Shown: positions 45,155-53,377 of the stretch, piece by piece | Layout of the letters: every line of letters starts with the position of its first letter | How positions within the stretch are numbered: the first letter of the stretch is position 1 | Assembly (NCBI GenBank): GCA_948543815.1 | Contig: CAOVHW010000005.1 | Coordinates: forward strand, 53,831-117,830 | Direction: 5' to 3' | Source of the DNA: an uncultured Eubacteriales bacterium | Lineage (GTDB): Bacteria > Bacillota > Clostridia > Lachnospirales > CAMVHY01 | Length of the DNA: 64,000 bases | Position numbers and translations under genes: made by a program | Notes under the pieces: generated by a model | Databases searched by the model: none | What the model saw: the letters and a program-made list of their open reading frames with translations, nothing else | Told to the model about the DNA's origin: nothing

Positions 45155-47638
45155 TCACCCACTTGTCTCATCAGGCTTCGTTGTCATCATCTTATACAAA
45201 TTAGTATTTTTCGGGAAGTTATCCGTAAACGGAACAATCGTACTTCCGCAAAATAATAAACCTTGTCCCGGCGAAACATTCGTAACATAATTTCCTTGTC
45301 GAGACGAAATATTTAACAATTTTTCTAGTTCAGCGCGGTCAGTTGCTGCTTGATTCATCATTAAAATGAAATCAGAGTTAGAAAGCATACGTCGTGCTAA
45401 ATCTGAAATTAATAAGTCCTCAACATTTTGCGTAATACCAGTAGGGACGCCACCCCACTTTCTCGCACGTTTATATAATTCAAACAAATAATTTGCTGAA
45501 TATTCATTTTGGAATAGCAAATAAATTTCATCCATATAAATCCAAGTTCGTTTACCAATCGCACGGTTTACAGTAATTCGATTCCAAATTTGATCCAAAA
45601 CTATTAGCATTCCTAAAGTTTTTAACTGCTTTCCTAAATCTTTTATGTCATAAACAATAAATCTGTTCGATATATTAATGTTTGTTGGCTTTGAAAATAC
45701 ACTCAAGCTTCCTGTTACATATAACTCTAAACCTAAAGCTAATTCTTGCGTCTCAGGTTCAGGCTGTTGCTTTAATATTTCATGGAACGTTACCAAAGTT
45801 GGCATATTCTCAGGTTTTGGATCCGCAAGATATTTTGTATAAGTTAATTTTGTAACACGGTCAATAATTGTTTTTGCAATTGAACTCAAACCTTCATTTC
45901 CACCAACAATTAATTCACAAAGTGACAAAACAAATTCAGATTTTAATAGAAGTGGATCATCGCTATCAGAATAATCAACTGTCATATCAAATGGATTAAT
46001 GTGATTTTTACTTCCAGCCGAAATATGAATTACTTCACCATGTAAACCATTAGCGATTGCACCATATTCACGTTCAGGATCAATAACCAAAACTTCATCA
46101 TCAGAATTTAATAAAACGTTCAACATTTCACGTTTAGCCGCAAAACTTTTACCGCTACCCGGCGTTCCTAAAATAAATCCGTTTGCATTTTTGAGAGATT
46201 TACGATCAAAAAATATTAAATTCCGCGAAATCGAATTAATACCATAATACATACCGCCCGGTTGAAATAATTCTTGTGTTGTAAACGGAATAAATATTGC
46301 CGTGCTCGCAGTTGTAAGTGTTCTGTGAATATCGATGAGATTTACACCAATTGGCAATGAAGAATTCATAGCTTCTTCTTGTAAATAATCTAAGTCACCC
46401 ATTTTGCAATTATTTTTACGCGCAACCGATTTTATTTGATAAATATAATCATCCAAATCTTCAAGCGTATCAGCTGAAACATGCACTAAACAAGTAAACT
46501 TAAATATACGTTGATTTTTGTTTTGTAGATTATCCAATAAATCTTCGGCTTCATCCAAACTATAACGTAATTCCCATGGAATCATACTTAAATCGTAACC
46601 TTTATTAATTGCTTTACGCTCTTCATCAATTTTTTGTTGTTCCATAAACGAAATTTTTTGTTTAACTAAATCAAAAGCTTTATCTTGTTCAATACTATCA
46701 ATATGAATATTTATGTTCATACCAATTGGCAAATCTGAAAGTTCAGCAACTAATTTATCAGATAAATCTGGCGGTAAATCTTTTAAAAATACAGTTTGTC
46801 CATATCGTTGGCCCATTGCATACAAATTTTTACGTTTGAAATCAAAACTATCAGGCGCAATAAAATCTTTTGTTGATAAATCTGACGCAAGAAGATAATT
46901 ATAATCGAAGATAAAAGATTCAGCGCCATTGAAGAAATAATACATTAATGCCAAACGTTCATGGCCATTTAAAACATGTGCTTGTGCACCAAATGATTTG
47001 AAATTGTTCAAAATATCATTTTCAACACGATACAAAATTTGTACGGCATTTCGATAATCAACAGCTTTAACAGTGAAAGTTAAATATTTTTCACGAATCA
47101 TATTACTTTGACCCTGCATCATTTTTTCATTAAGCATTTTATTATATTCTTCACGCGCTTCATTTAAATTATCTTCACGGTATTTCAAAAACATTTGATT
47201 TTTAAAATCAACTTTATCAATCGCACGATTAACAATTGAAATTTGAACGTGTATCTGCGGATCAAAATAGTTCAAAAATTCACAATACCTCGTAAATACA
47301 TCAACTTTTCCATCACGATCAAGCAATTGATATGTTATATCTTCAAACTTTATTGTTTTTGAATAAAAGCCTGGAACTATTTCGCAAATGCCATCTTCCA
47401 TAAGTCTTCTGTAACAAATTGATTCTTGAACACTAGTTGGTTTAGCACGTTTTTTAATTGCTTGTTTTAAATCCAAATCACGATTAATTTGTTCTTTATC
47501 TAAATTTCTTATTTTTTCATTTATCTGCTTTAAGTTTTGATTTTTTGCTTTCCCCTGATCCGAAAGAATTTTTCGAATCTGCTGCTTCGCCTCTAACTTT
47601 TGAATATTTTTCTGCTTTGACTTTTGAAATAAGCTCAT
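45155..47638 (-). CDS. virB4: VirB4-like conjugation/secretion ATPase
   Basis: Hexameric ATPase powering a type IV secretion channel. It has about 827 residues. An N-terminal CagE/TrbE-type region is followed by Walker A FILGTPGSGKSFAAKREM (near residue 490), Walker B in RTWIYMDEIYLLF, and the downstream ARKWGGVPTGITQNVEDLL motif typical of VirB4. Start at ATG 47638 or GTG 47647. Its first 120 nt overlap the end of the PrgI gene in another frame. The gene lies between PrgI and the 1425-aa protein, the usual Firmicute order. Confidence 0.93.
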   Translation of the reverse strand: MSLFQKSKQKNIQKLEAKQQIRKILSDQGKAKNQNLKQINEKIRNLDKEQINRDLDLKQAIKKRAKPTSVQESICYRRLMEDGICEIVPGFYSKTIKFEDITYQLLDRDGKVDVFTRYCEFLNYFDPQIHVQISIVNRAIDKVDFKNQMFLKYREDNLNEAREEYNKMLNEKMMQGQSNMIREKYLTFTVKAVDYRNAVQILYRVENDILNNFKSFGAQAHVLNGHERLALMYYFFNGAESFIFDYNYLLASDLSTKDFIAPDSFDFKRKNLYAMGQRYGQTVFLKDLPPDLSDKLVAELSDLPIGMNINIHIDSIEQDKAFDLVKQKISFMEQQKIDEERKAINKGYDLSMIPWELRYSLDEAEDLLDNLQNKNQRIFKFTCLVHVSADTLEDLDDYIYQIKSVARKNNCKMGDLDYLQEEAMNSSLPIGVNLIDIHRTLTTASTAIFIPFTTQELFQPGGMYYGINSISRNLIFFDRKSLKNANGFILGTPGSGKSFAAKREMLNVLLNSDDEVLVIDPEREYGAIANGLHGEVIHISAGSKNHINPFDMTVDYSDSDDPLLLKSEFVLSLCELIVGGNEGLSSIAKTIIDRVTKLTYTKYLADPKPENMPTLVTFHEILKQQPEPETQELALGLELYVTGSLSVFSKPTNINISNRFIVYDIKDLGKQLKTLGMLIVLDQIWNRITVNRAIGKRTWIYMDEIYLLFQNEYSANYLFELYKRARKWGGVPTGITQNVEDLLISDLARRMLSNSDFILMMNQAATDRAELEKLLNISSRQGNYVTNVSPGQGLLFCGSTIVPFTDNFPKNTNLYKMMTTKPDETSG

Positions 47639-47993
47639 CGCTAACACTCACTCCCAATCCAAAATCACTATAATAATCAAAAAAATCAACGGATAACCTT
47701 GTTTTATAAACACGAATTTGTTGATTAAACATATGATTGATAACAATCATTGCATATTTTTCAAACGTAAATCCATTTATACGCAAAAATCCAATACCCA
47801 TAACAGGCATTGCTTCTACTAAAACCAAATATCCTGCTAAATCATTTCCGATAAACGGTTTAACCGCAAAAAAAGTTATCATACAAATAATCACAGCAAT
47901 TGCAACACAAAACAATTGACGAACACTAAGTCCAAAAATAATTTTTTCTCTATATTCAGTTATCTCTTTAGGAATTTTTACTTCGAGCGGCAT
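47517..47993 (-). CDS. PrgI/VirB3-like T4SS inner-membrane protein
   Basis: The 158 residues match the PrgI family of Gram-positive conjugation systems, which I equate with VirB3. The opening is VKIPKEITEYREKIIFGLSVRQ, then two membrane helices (residues 25-70), then a conserved GIGFLRINGFTFEKYA stretch. The hydrophilic C-terminal tail (Lys/Ser/Glu-rich) is encoded in the 122-131 nt overlap with virB4. ATG follows CTGGAGG. Confidence 0.85.
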   Translation of the reverse strand: MPLEVKIPKEITEYREKIIFGLSVRQLFCVAIAVIICMITFFAVKPFIGNDLAGYLVLVEAMPVMGIGFLRINGFTFEKYAMIVINHMFNQQIRVYKTRLSVDFFDYYSDFGLGVSVSDELISKVKAEKYSKVRGEAADSKNSFGSGESKKSKLKADK

Positions 47994-48017
47994 AATTTTC
48001 GCCTCCAGTAAATAAAA

Positions 48018-49211
48018 TTAATAAAAAGCACCAGTAATAGCTTTGACATATTTATCAGAACCCATTATAGACATTAAAAGCATAATCGCAAAAATTAAAG
48101 GTTTAACTCCACCTTCTAATGCAATTTGACCAACACCAACCCAAAAAGCAACCGGGCCAGAAAACATACCAATTATCGTATTTAATATTCCACTTGCAAA
48201 ATCATGAGAATTACCAAAAATCATTAACATCATCATATCTGAAAATACTACCAAAATGATATACATAACAACCACTTTTAAAGATATACCAATAAATTGC
48301 TTTAAAAAATTCTTACCAATTTGACTTAATTCCTGACTCGCAAAAGTAGCAAAAGGAATAGGGGCTAGAGAAATGAAAACATACATTTCCATAACACGTC
48401 CAAACAAAATAAATGGTACAACACACATTACAATCTTAACAAAAAGCCATTGTATTCCAAACTGTAAAAAAATAAATATTAAACCATACCAAGGACAATT
48501 GTATAATGTAGTTTCAACCTCAGGATTGTTAAATGCCTCTTGAGATGCAACTTTTGCAGCAGCTTGTACATCAATAAACATACTTGTTGTAGTACTAAAT
48601 ATAGCTTCCAAAACCATTTGTGTATTATCTAATAATATCTTACAAATAGCAACTTTTATCATTAACTTAAACGGCGTTTCAAAACCGGAATTACGCATAC
48701 CTTCAGTTCGTACAGTTATCTGAAATAATTCTATTAAAATAATGAGCGAAAAAATAACCATTGCAGTTGGCATAACACCATCTCGCATTACCTCTATAGA
48801 CATAAAATACGGATTACCAGTAGTAGTAGTAACATTTGATGAACCCGCATTAAAAAAATTTATAGGAGTCCAAGCAAACATCTTAATTATTTCATCATCA
48901 ATCAATGATTTAAAAATACCATTAGCTGCATTTATTACACCAGCAACCATAAGGTCTTTTAATTCTGTTAGTTGAAAAATAATCTCTCCGCAAATTAAAA
49001 CTAACCTAACCATCATACCAATAACTATATTTAATAAGCTGCCATTACCTAAAACAGCATTTAAAATCAATTGAATAAAATCCAACAAAAAACCAGCAAA
49101 TATCTCAAGAATAGGTACAACTATAACACCAACAACTTTAGCTATCGCTTTACCAACAGCATTAGCAATTGTACTCATCAATCCGAGTTGCATAAAACCA
49201 AATTCAAACAA
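48018..49211 (-). CDS. VirB6/TrbL-like T4SS polytopic membrane protein
   Basis: The 397 residues contain about seven or eight membrane helices, with an N-terminal amphipathic segment (NAVGKAIAKVVGVIVVPILE). The arrangement and length match the TrbL/VirB6-type channel protein of clostridial conjugative elements, including the late LAPIPFATFASQE and GKNFLKQFIGISLK segments. Starts at TTG 49211 after AAAGGAG. It lies between the Maff2-like proteins and PrgI, where such proteins are found in related operons. Confidence 0.85.
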   Translation of the reverse strand: MFEFGFMQLGLMSTIANAVGKAIAKVVGVIVVPILEIFAGFLLDFIQLILNAVLGNGSLLNIVIGMMVRLVLICGEIIFQLTELKDLMVAGVINAANGIFKSLIDDEIIKMFAWTPINFFNAGSSNVTTTTGNPYFMSIEVMRDGVMPTAMVIFSLIILIELFQITVRTEGMRNSGFETPFKLMIKVAICKILLDNTQMVLEAIFSTTTSMFIDVQAAAKVASQEAFNNPEVETTLYNCPWYGLIFIFLQFGIQWLFVKIVMCVVPFILFGRVMEMYVFISLAPIPFATFASQELSQIGKNFLKQFIGISLKVVVMYIILVVFSDMMMLMIFGNSHDFASGILNTIIGMFSGPVAFWVGVGQIALEGGVKPLIFAIMLLMSIMGSDKYVKAITGAFY

Positions 49212-49239
49212 AAAAATACAACTCCTTTCTTTTGTAAAA

Positions 49240-49596
49240 CTAAATCAATATAACAATATTAGAATTCAAAATGAAAGCGGCAAAACAAATACAAAAACCA
49301 CCAACAATTTGCCACAAACTTGATTCTAAAGCTGGTGCGTTAGGATTTCGTAAACTTTCTGCCAAATTTATTACACCAAACAAAGTCCATAATGCGCCAG
49401 CAAAAATAACAATCTTACTTGCATAATTTATAAGATTAATAATAAGTTCTAAATTAAAATTAAAAGTTCTAAAAAAAATAGCCGTAATAATAATTGAAAA
49501 TCCAGCAGAAATTTGCCACAAAGAAGACTGAAGGCCTGGAGCATTTTTTTCATGCAAATGACTTGCAAGCCTTATGACACCAAGTACACTCCACAA
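49240..49596 (-). CDS. Maff2-like membrane protein, two modules, uncertain start
   Basis: Two copies of a Maff2-like module (two membrane helices joined by a loop with NAPxLxSSLWQIxxGF). The frame shown starts at TTG 49596 inside the first module, at ALWSVLGV, which cannot be the real N-terminus. The frame stays open upstream to about 49677 and restores the missing helix (NNVLVFETLINCITFF), but offers only ATA or ATT near the ribosome site GAAGATGA. The gene may use a rare start codon or may have lost its start. Confidence 0.6.
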   Translation of the reverse strand: MWSVLGVIRLASHLHEKNAPGLQSSLWQISAGFSIIITAIFFRTFNFNLELIINLINYASKIVIFAGALWTLFGVINLAESLRNPNAPALESSLWQIVGGFCICFAAFILNSNIVILI

Positions 49597-49710
49597 CGCT
49601 CCACCTATTTCAAAAAAAAACGTTATACAATTTATAAGCGTTTCAAAAACTAAAACATTATTAGTTGCATCTGTAATTATAAATTTTATTTAAATCATCT
49701 TCTTTCTAAA

Positions 49711-50145
49711 TTATTTTTGACTCACAACTGAATTAAATAAAGTAGAAGCAACCATTATTAAAAGGCCACCAACTATTTGCCAAATAGCTGATTGTAATGC
49801 TGGTCCAGTTTTTTCTTTTAAAGCACCAGCTAAGATAATAACACCCCATATTGTCCATAAAGCTCCACCAATCATAGCAAATTTAGCACCTATACCTAAA
49901 ACATCATCTAAAAGTAAAGCGTTTGTCGAAATATTTTTAAACAAATATGTAGCCGTCATTATCATTAAACCGCCAACAATTTGCCAAATACCAGATTGCA
50001 AACCGGGACCATTTTTATCTTTTAGACTACTGGCTAACACAATCGTTCCCCAAACCATCCAAATAGATCCACCAATATTATCAAAACTCGCAACTAAATT
50101 TAATAAATCTGTACTTGTAGGTAAAATGTAAGAATCCAAAATCAT
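49711..50145 (-). CDS. Maff2-like membrane protein, two modules, 144 aa
   Basis: Two tandem Maff2-like modules, each with a glycine-rich helix (GGSIWMVWGTIVLASSLKDK and GGALWTIWGVIILAGALKEK), a GPxLQSxIWQIVGG turn and a second helix. Start at ATG 50145 (MILDSYILP) after GGGAGGTG; the frame extends upstream across the ribosome site. Small two-helix proteins in this operon position could be the VirB2-like subunit of the channel or pilus, which is inference. Confidence 0.8.
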   Translation of the reverse strand: MILDSYILPTSTDLLNLVASFDNIGGSIWMVWGTIVLASSLKDKNGPGLQSGIWQIVGGLMIMTATYLFKNISTNALLLDDVLGIGAKFAMIGGALWTIWGVIILAGALKEKTGPALQSAIWQIVGGLLIMVASTLFNSVVSQK

Positions 50146-50238
50146 TGCAAAAAATACACCTCCCAAATATAAAAAAATTCATCTCTCATCCACAAAAATG
50201 GACAAGAGACAAAAATTAAAATATTGTTTTGGAATTTT

Positions 50239-50508
50239 TTAACCAAATGAAACTACCGTCTTAAATAAAGCAGCAGCAACTATGATCAAAGCACCACCAA
50301 CAAGCTGCCAAATACCAGATTGTAAACCAGGACCATTTTTGTCTTTCAGCGCACCAGCTAAAACGATAACACCCCAAACTGCCCAAAATGCCCCACCTAC
50401 AATTGTAAATTGAGTAACCATGTTCATAACATCACTTATTAAAGTTGCACCACCAATAGTAGAGACACTTGGTACTTCAACAGAAGCTAATAACATATTT
50501 TCAGTCAT
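50239..50508 (-). CDS. Maff2-like membrane protein, one module, 89 aa
   Basis: Single-module version: a 30-residue N-terminal region, then GGAFWAVWGVIVLAGALKDK, a GPGLQSGIWQLVGG turn and a second helix. This is the closest to the standard Maff2 family protein of conjugative elements. ATG follows AAGGAGGTGA, a near-perfect ribosome site, suggesting high expression as expected of a structural subunit. Confidence 0.82.
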   Translation of the reverse strand: MTENMLLASVEVPSVSTIGGATLISDVMNMVTQFTIVGGAFWAVWGVIVLAGALKDKNGPGLQSGIWQLVGGALIIVAAALFKTVVSFG

Positions 50509-50533
50509 ATTAAATCACCTCCTTTAAATTTTT

Positions 50534-52399
50534 TTATTCTTCATCATCAACGTTTAAAATTTTAGCATCAATAAATTCATTTATTTGTTCTTCAAGCTCT
50601 TCCATATTTATAAAATTTTCGAGCTTAAAGTCTTCCCAATTATCAACACCTTCAACTGTCGGTAAACCTTTAACTGATTCAAAAAATTTGTCCATTTTTC
50701 TTGTTTCAGCATCTTGAACTACATAAGTATTCTTTTTGTTATAATCTGATAATAATTTATAGCGCTTGTGTCTTTCTATTACATATTTACGAGATCTAAA
50801 CGGTCTAACACCACGTATTGACAATATACATTCAGTACCTTCCAACAAACCAACTTCATCCGGTGTTATTAATTCGCGACCAACAACTTGTCCACTATTT
50901 GAAAAACTACCTTGTGAACCTTTACTTTCAGAAGTTGTACGTAAGTCAATGGTTGTTTTACCAATCATTTTTGAAATATATTCACAAGTTGATTGTTCCT
51001 TACCACCAAGGAAAAGTAAAGTATCACAGTTACCTGTAATCGTCTCCCACGTATCTTTATAAAGTCCTTTAAGCTGCGCGACATTCTGTAAAATAACATT
51101 AACTGACATTTCACGGCTACGCATTGTAGCTATATAAATTTCAAAGTTTGGAATTAAACCTATGTTTGCAAACTCGTCTAACAAAAATCTAACATGTATC
51201 GGAAGTCGTCCACCATATTTTTGTTCAGCTTTCAAGAACAACGAGTCAAACAATTGCTGGTACATCATTGCCGCCAAGAAATTAAATGTACGGTCTGAGT
51301 CAGAAATTACTATAAACAAAGCTGTTTTTTCTTCACCAATTTTGTCAAGCTCAATTGTATCCTCAGAAAGCATATCAGATACAGCTTTAATATTAAATGT
51401 TGCCAAACGTACACCAACTGATACCAAAATACTTTTAGCAGTTTTACCAGCTGCTAACTTAAACAAATCATATTGCTTACAAGCAAAATGGTCAGGCTTT
51501 TCAGCTTTTAAATCTTCAAACAAAATATCAAGTGGTGATTTATAATTTTCATTTTCTTCTTTTACTTCTGCAAGTCTTAATAATTCCATTACGGTCCCAA
51601 TATTTTGTTCATTTTTCGGAGCTTCCATTAATACAAATGCGAATAAAGCTTCAAGCAAAGCAGTTTCAGCTTTCTCCCAGAAAGGATCGGCCCCACCACC
51701 TTTTTTATCACCATTTGTATTCGTAATTAAATTTGTAATAAGTTTCAAAATATCTTTTTCATCATGAACATATTCAAAAAAGTTGTAATGATCACTTTTA
51801 GCAAAATCTATAAGATTAAATACTTTTATTTTATAACCATTTTTTTCAAGCATTTGACCTGTTTCATTAATAAGACTACCTTTAGGATCTGTTATAACGT
51901 AACTACTATGGCATTGCATTAAATTTGGCTTAACAAAATATCTTGTTTTACCACTACCACTACCACCGATTACTACTACATTATTATTCCGGAAAGTTTT
52001 TCTTGTATCAATTGACATTCCTTCGGTATCAGTAAAAAGCATATTTTTTTCAGGATTTTTATCCATAAATGGACCAATATTTTTATGTTTACCCCATTCA
52101 GCTGAACCATGTTCTTTGCCAATCATAAAATTTCTTCGTCCTGCAAAATTATAAACATAAATTGCAATCGGTAATAATGCGCCACAGATACCAATTGTAA
52201 TATCAAAAGCAGTTTTAGAAATAAAAAGTGGATTTGCAATTAAATCTCCAACCAAATTAGCTATAGCAATTTGATATTTTTTATAAAATATTACTTCCTC
52301 AGTAACACTAAGTAAATATGCGAACCTATTTAAAATCCAAAACATTGCCAAAGTCCAAATACCAATCAAAGCATTCATTATTTTATTAGGTTTTAACAT
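50534..52399 (-). CDS. virD4: VirD4/TraG-type T4SS coupling protein
   Basis: Hexameric ATPase that recruits substrates to the T4SS. It has 621 residues. Two N-terminal membrane helices (residues 8-30 and 65-90) are followed by Walker A VIGGSGSGKTRYFVKPN (near 148), the ITDPKGSL motif, Walker B in VRFLLDEFANIG, and the ILQNVAQLKGLYKDTWETI region with SGNCDTLLFLGG-like sequence (here TGNCDTLLFLGGKE). ATG follows GGGGGTGA. With no relaxase nearby, its cargo may be protein rather than DNA. Confidence 0.95.
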   Translation of the reverse strand: MLKPNKIMNALIGIWTLAMFWILNRFAYLLSVTEEVIFYKKYQIAIANLVGDLIANPLFISKTAFDITIGICGALLPIAIYVYNFAGRRNFMIGKEHGSAEWGKHKNIGPFMDKNPEKNMLFTDTEGMSIDTRKTFRNNNVVVIGGSGSGKTRYFVKPNLMQCHSSYVITDPKGSLINETGQMLEKNGYKIKVFNLIDFAKSDHYNFFEYVHDEKDILKLITNLITNTNGDKKGGGADPFWEKAETALLEALFAFVLMEAPKNEQNIGTVMELLRLAEVKEENENYKSPLDILFEDLKAEKPDHFACKQYDLFKLAAGKTAKSILVSVGVRLATFNIKAVSDMLSEDTIELDKIGEEKTALFIVISDSDRTFNFLAAMMYQQLFDSLFLKAEQKYGGRLPIHVRFLLDEFANIGLIPNFEIYIATMRSREMSVNVILQNVAQLKGLYKDTWETITGNCDTLLFLGGKEQSTCEYISKMIGKTTIDLRTTSESKGSQGSFSNSGQVVGRELITPDEVGLLEGTECILSIRGVRPFRSRKYVIERHKRYKLLSDYNKKNTYVVQDAETRKMDKFFESVKGLPTVEGVDNWEDFKLENFINMEELEEQINEFIDAKILNVDDEE

Positions 52400-52433
52400 T
52401 AACTTTCACCCCCAAAAAATAATCTTTATATAA

Positions 52434-52592
52434 TTAATCTTTTTGTATATTTTTTATAGCTTTTCTTGCAGCTTCACTTTGCGCTTCAAAAGTCATTCTT
52501 GTAACAATTTTTTCTGAATTTTCATTATCAATATTTTTATTTGCAACTTCATTGGAATTTTTATTATCATCATCAATTTTATATTCTGACAT
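52434..52592 (-). CDS. Small hydrophilic protein with FxAQ motif, 52 aa
   Basis: Unrecognised 52-residue protein. ATG 52592 follows GGAGGTGA. The N-terminal two-thirds are Asp/Asn/Glu-rich and disordered-looking; the C-terminus is basic and helical (TRMTFEAQSEAARKAIKNIQ). Its MTFEAQ motif recurs as ITFNAQ and MSFGAQ near the C-terminus of the next upstream gene product. It could be an accessory factor or a substrate of the secretion system; position only. Confidence 0.65.
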   Translation of the reverse strand: MSEYKIDDDNKNSNEVANKNIDNENSEKIVTRMTFEAQSEAARKAIKNIQKD

Positions 52593-52618
52593 GATATTCA
52601 CCTCCAAAAAAATTAATA

Positions 52619-53170
52619 TTATGTTCTTGATTCATTATTATCTTTTTGAGCACCAAAGCTCATACCTTGATTTTTATCTTGATTTTTATTTTGAGCATTA
52701 AAGGTTATATTTTCTGCTTTTTCAGCAGCTTTTGCTGCACGAACTTTAACCGATTTTTCGGGATCGTCAATAATTATATTCATTATATTTTGAACATTTT
52801 GAAACATCTTCGCTGCATCTTCAGGTTTAAGGGTTCCATCAATGCTCGTTCCTTTTGTTAGCTCCGAAGCAATATCTTCCGGCTTTTTATTCTTTATTGC
52901 ATCTAAAGTAACATCCGCTTTACTTTTTTGATTTTTGAGTTCATCTAATTCTTTTTTATAAGTATCTCTCTCTTTTACGACTTTTTCCGTATCTCCTTTT
53001 CCCTCTGCTATTTCTTTATCTTTTTCTTTAATTTTAGATTCTAATTCCTTAATCCTATTCCCTAACTGTTTAGATTTAGTCTCCATCGCTGTTTTCATTA
53101 ATTCCAAAATAGCTTTTATCATATTTATTAAAGCTAAACCTGCACTTATAGCAACATTATCTCCTGCCAT
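52619..53170 (-). CDS. Coiled-coil protein heading the T4SS operon, 183 aa
   Basis: Unrecognised. Start at ATG 53170 (MAGDNVAISA) after GGAGGTG. A short hydrophobic stretch (AISAGLALINMIKAILELM) is followed by a long coiled coil (about residues 25-90, Lys/Glu-rich), and a C-terminal region with two FxAQ motifs (ITFNAQ, MSFGAQ) in an Asn/Gln-rich tail. It is the first gene after a perfect SigA promoter and probably belongs functionally to the T4SS. Confidence 0.72.
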   Translation of the reverse strand: MAGDNVAISAGLALINMIKAILELMKTAMETKSKQLGNRIKELESKIKEKDKEIAEGKGDTEKVVKERDTYKKELDELKNQKSKADVTLDAIKNKKPEDIASELTKGTSIDGTLKPEDAAKMFQNVQNIMNIIIDDPEKSVKVRAAKAAEKAENITFNAQNKNQDKNQGMSFGAQKDNNESRT

Positions 53171-53202
53171 ATAAAACACCTCCAAAAAATTGTTATGAAA
53201 TT

Positions 53203-53231
53203 ATTATATTAAAATCAAATTTTTTTGTCAA
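53203..53231 (-). promoter_or_regulatory. Consensus SigA promoter of the T4SS operon
   Basis: TTGACA (53226-53231), exactly 17 bp, TATAAT (53203-53208): a perfect match to the SigA consensus on the minus strand. It is divergent from the promoter of the first array gene about 65 bp away. Confidence 0.85.
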
Positions 53232-53233
53232 GA

Positions 53234-53251
53234 GGATATAATTTCATATCC
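53234..53251. promoter_or_regulatory. Inverted repeat between divergent T4SS and effector promoters
   Basis: GGATATAATTTCATATCC: 6-bp arms around 6 bp, placed 2 bp upstream of the T4SS -35 box. The placement suggests a regulator site controlling one or both divergent transcripts. Confidence 0.5.
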
Positions 53252-53294
53252 TATTTTTGCCAAAATACTCTATATCTACGTTTTTCAAAAAAAA

Positions 53295-53323
53295 TTGCAA
53301 AAAAAAAAACTATGTAGTATAAA
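53295..53323 (+). promoter_or_regulatory. SigA promoter of array + gene, copy 1
   Basis: TTGCAA (53295-53300), 17-bp spacer, TATAAA (53318-53323). The following leader (TTTCATTTTATAAATTTTAA) is shared with copies 2 and 3. Confidence 0.7.
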
Positions 53324-53377
53324 TGTATATGGTAATGATTTCCTATTTCATTTTATAAATTTTAAGGAGGAATTATT

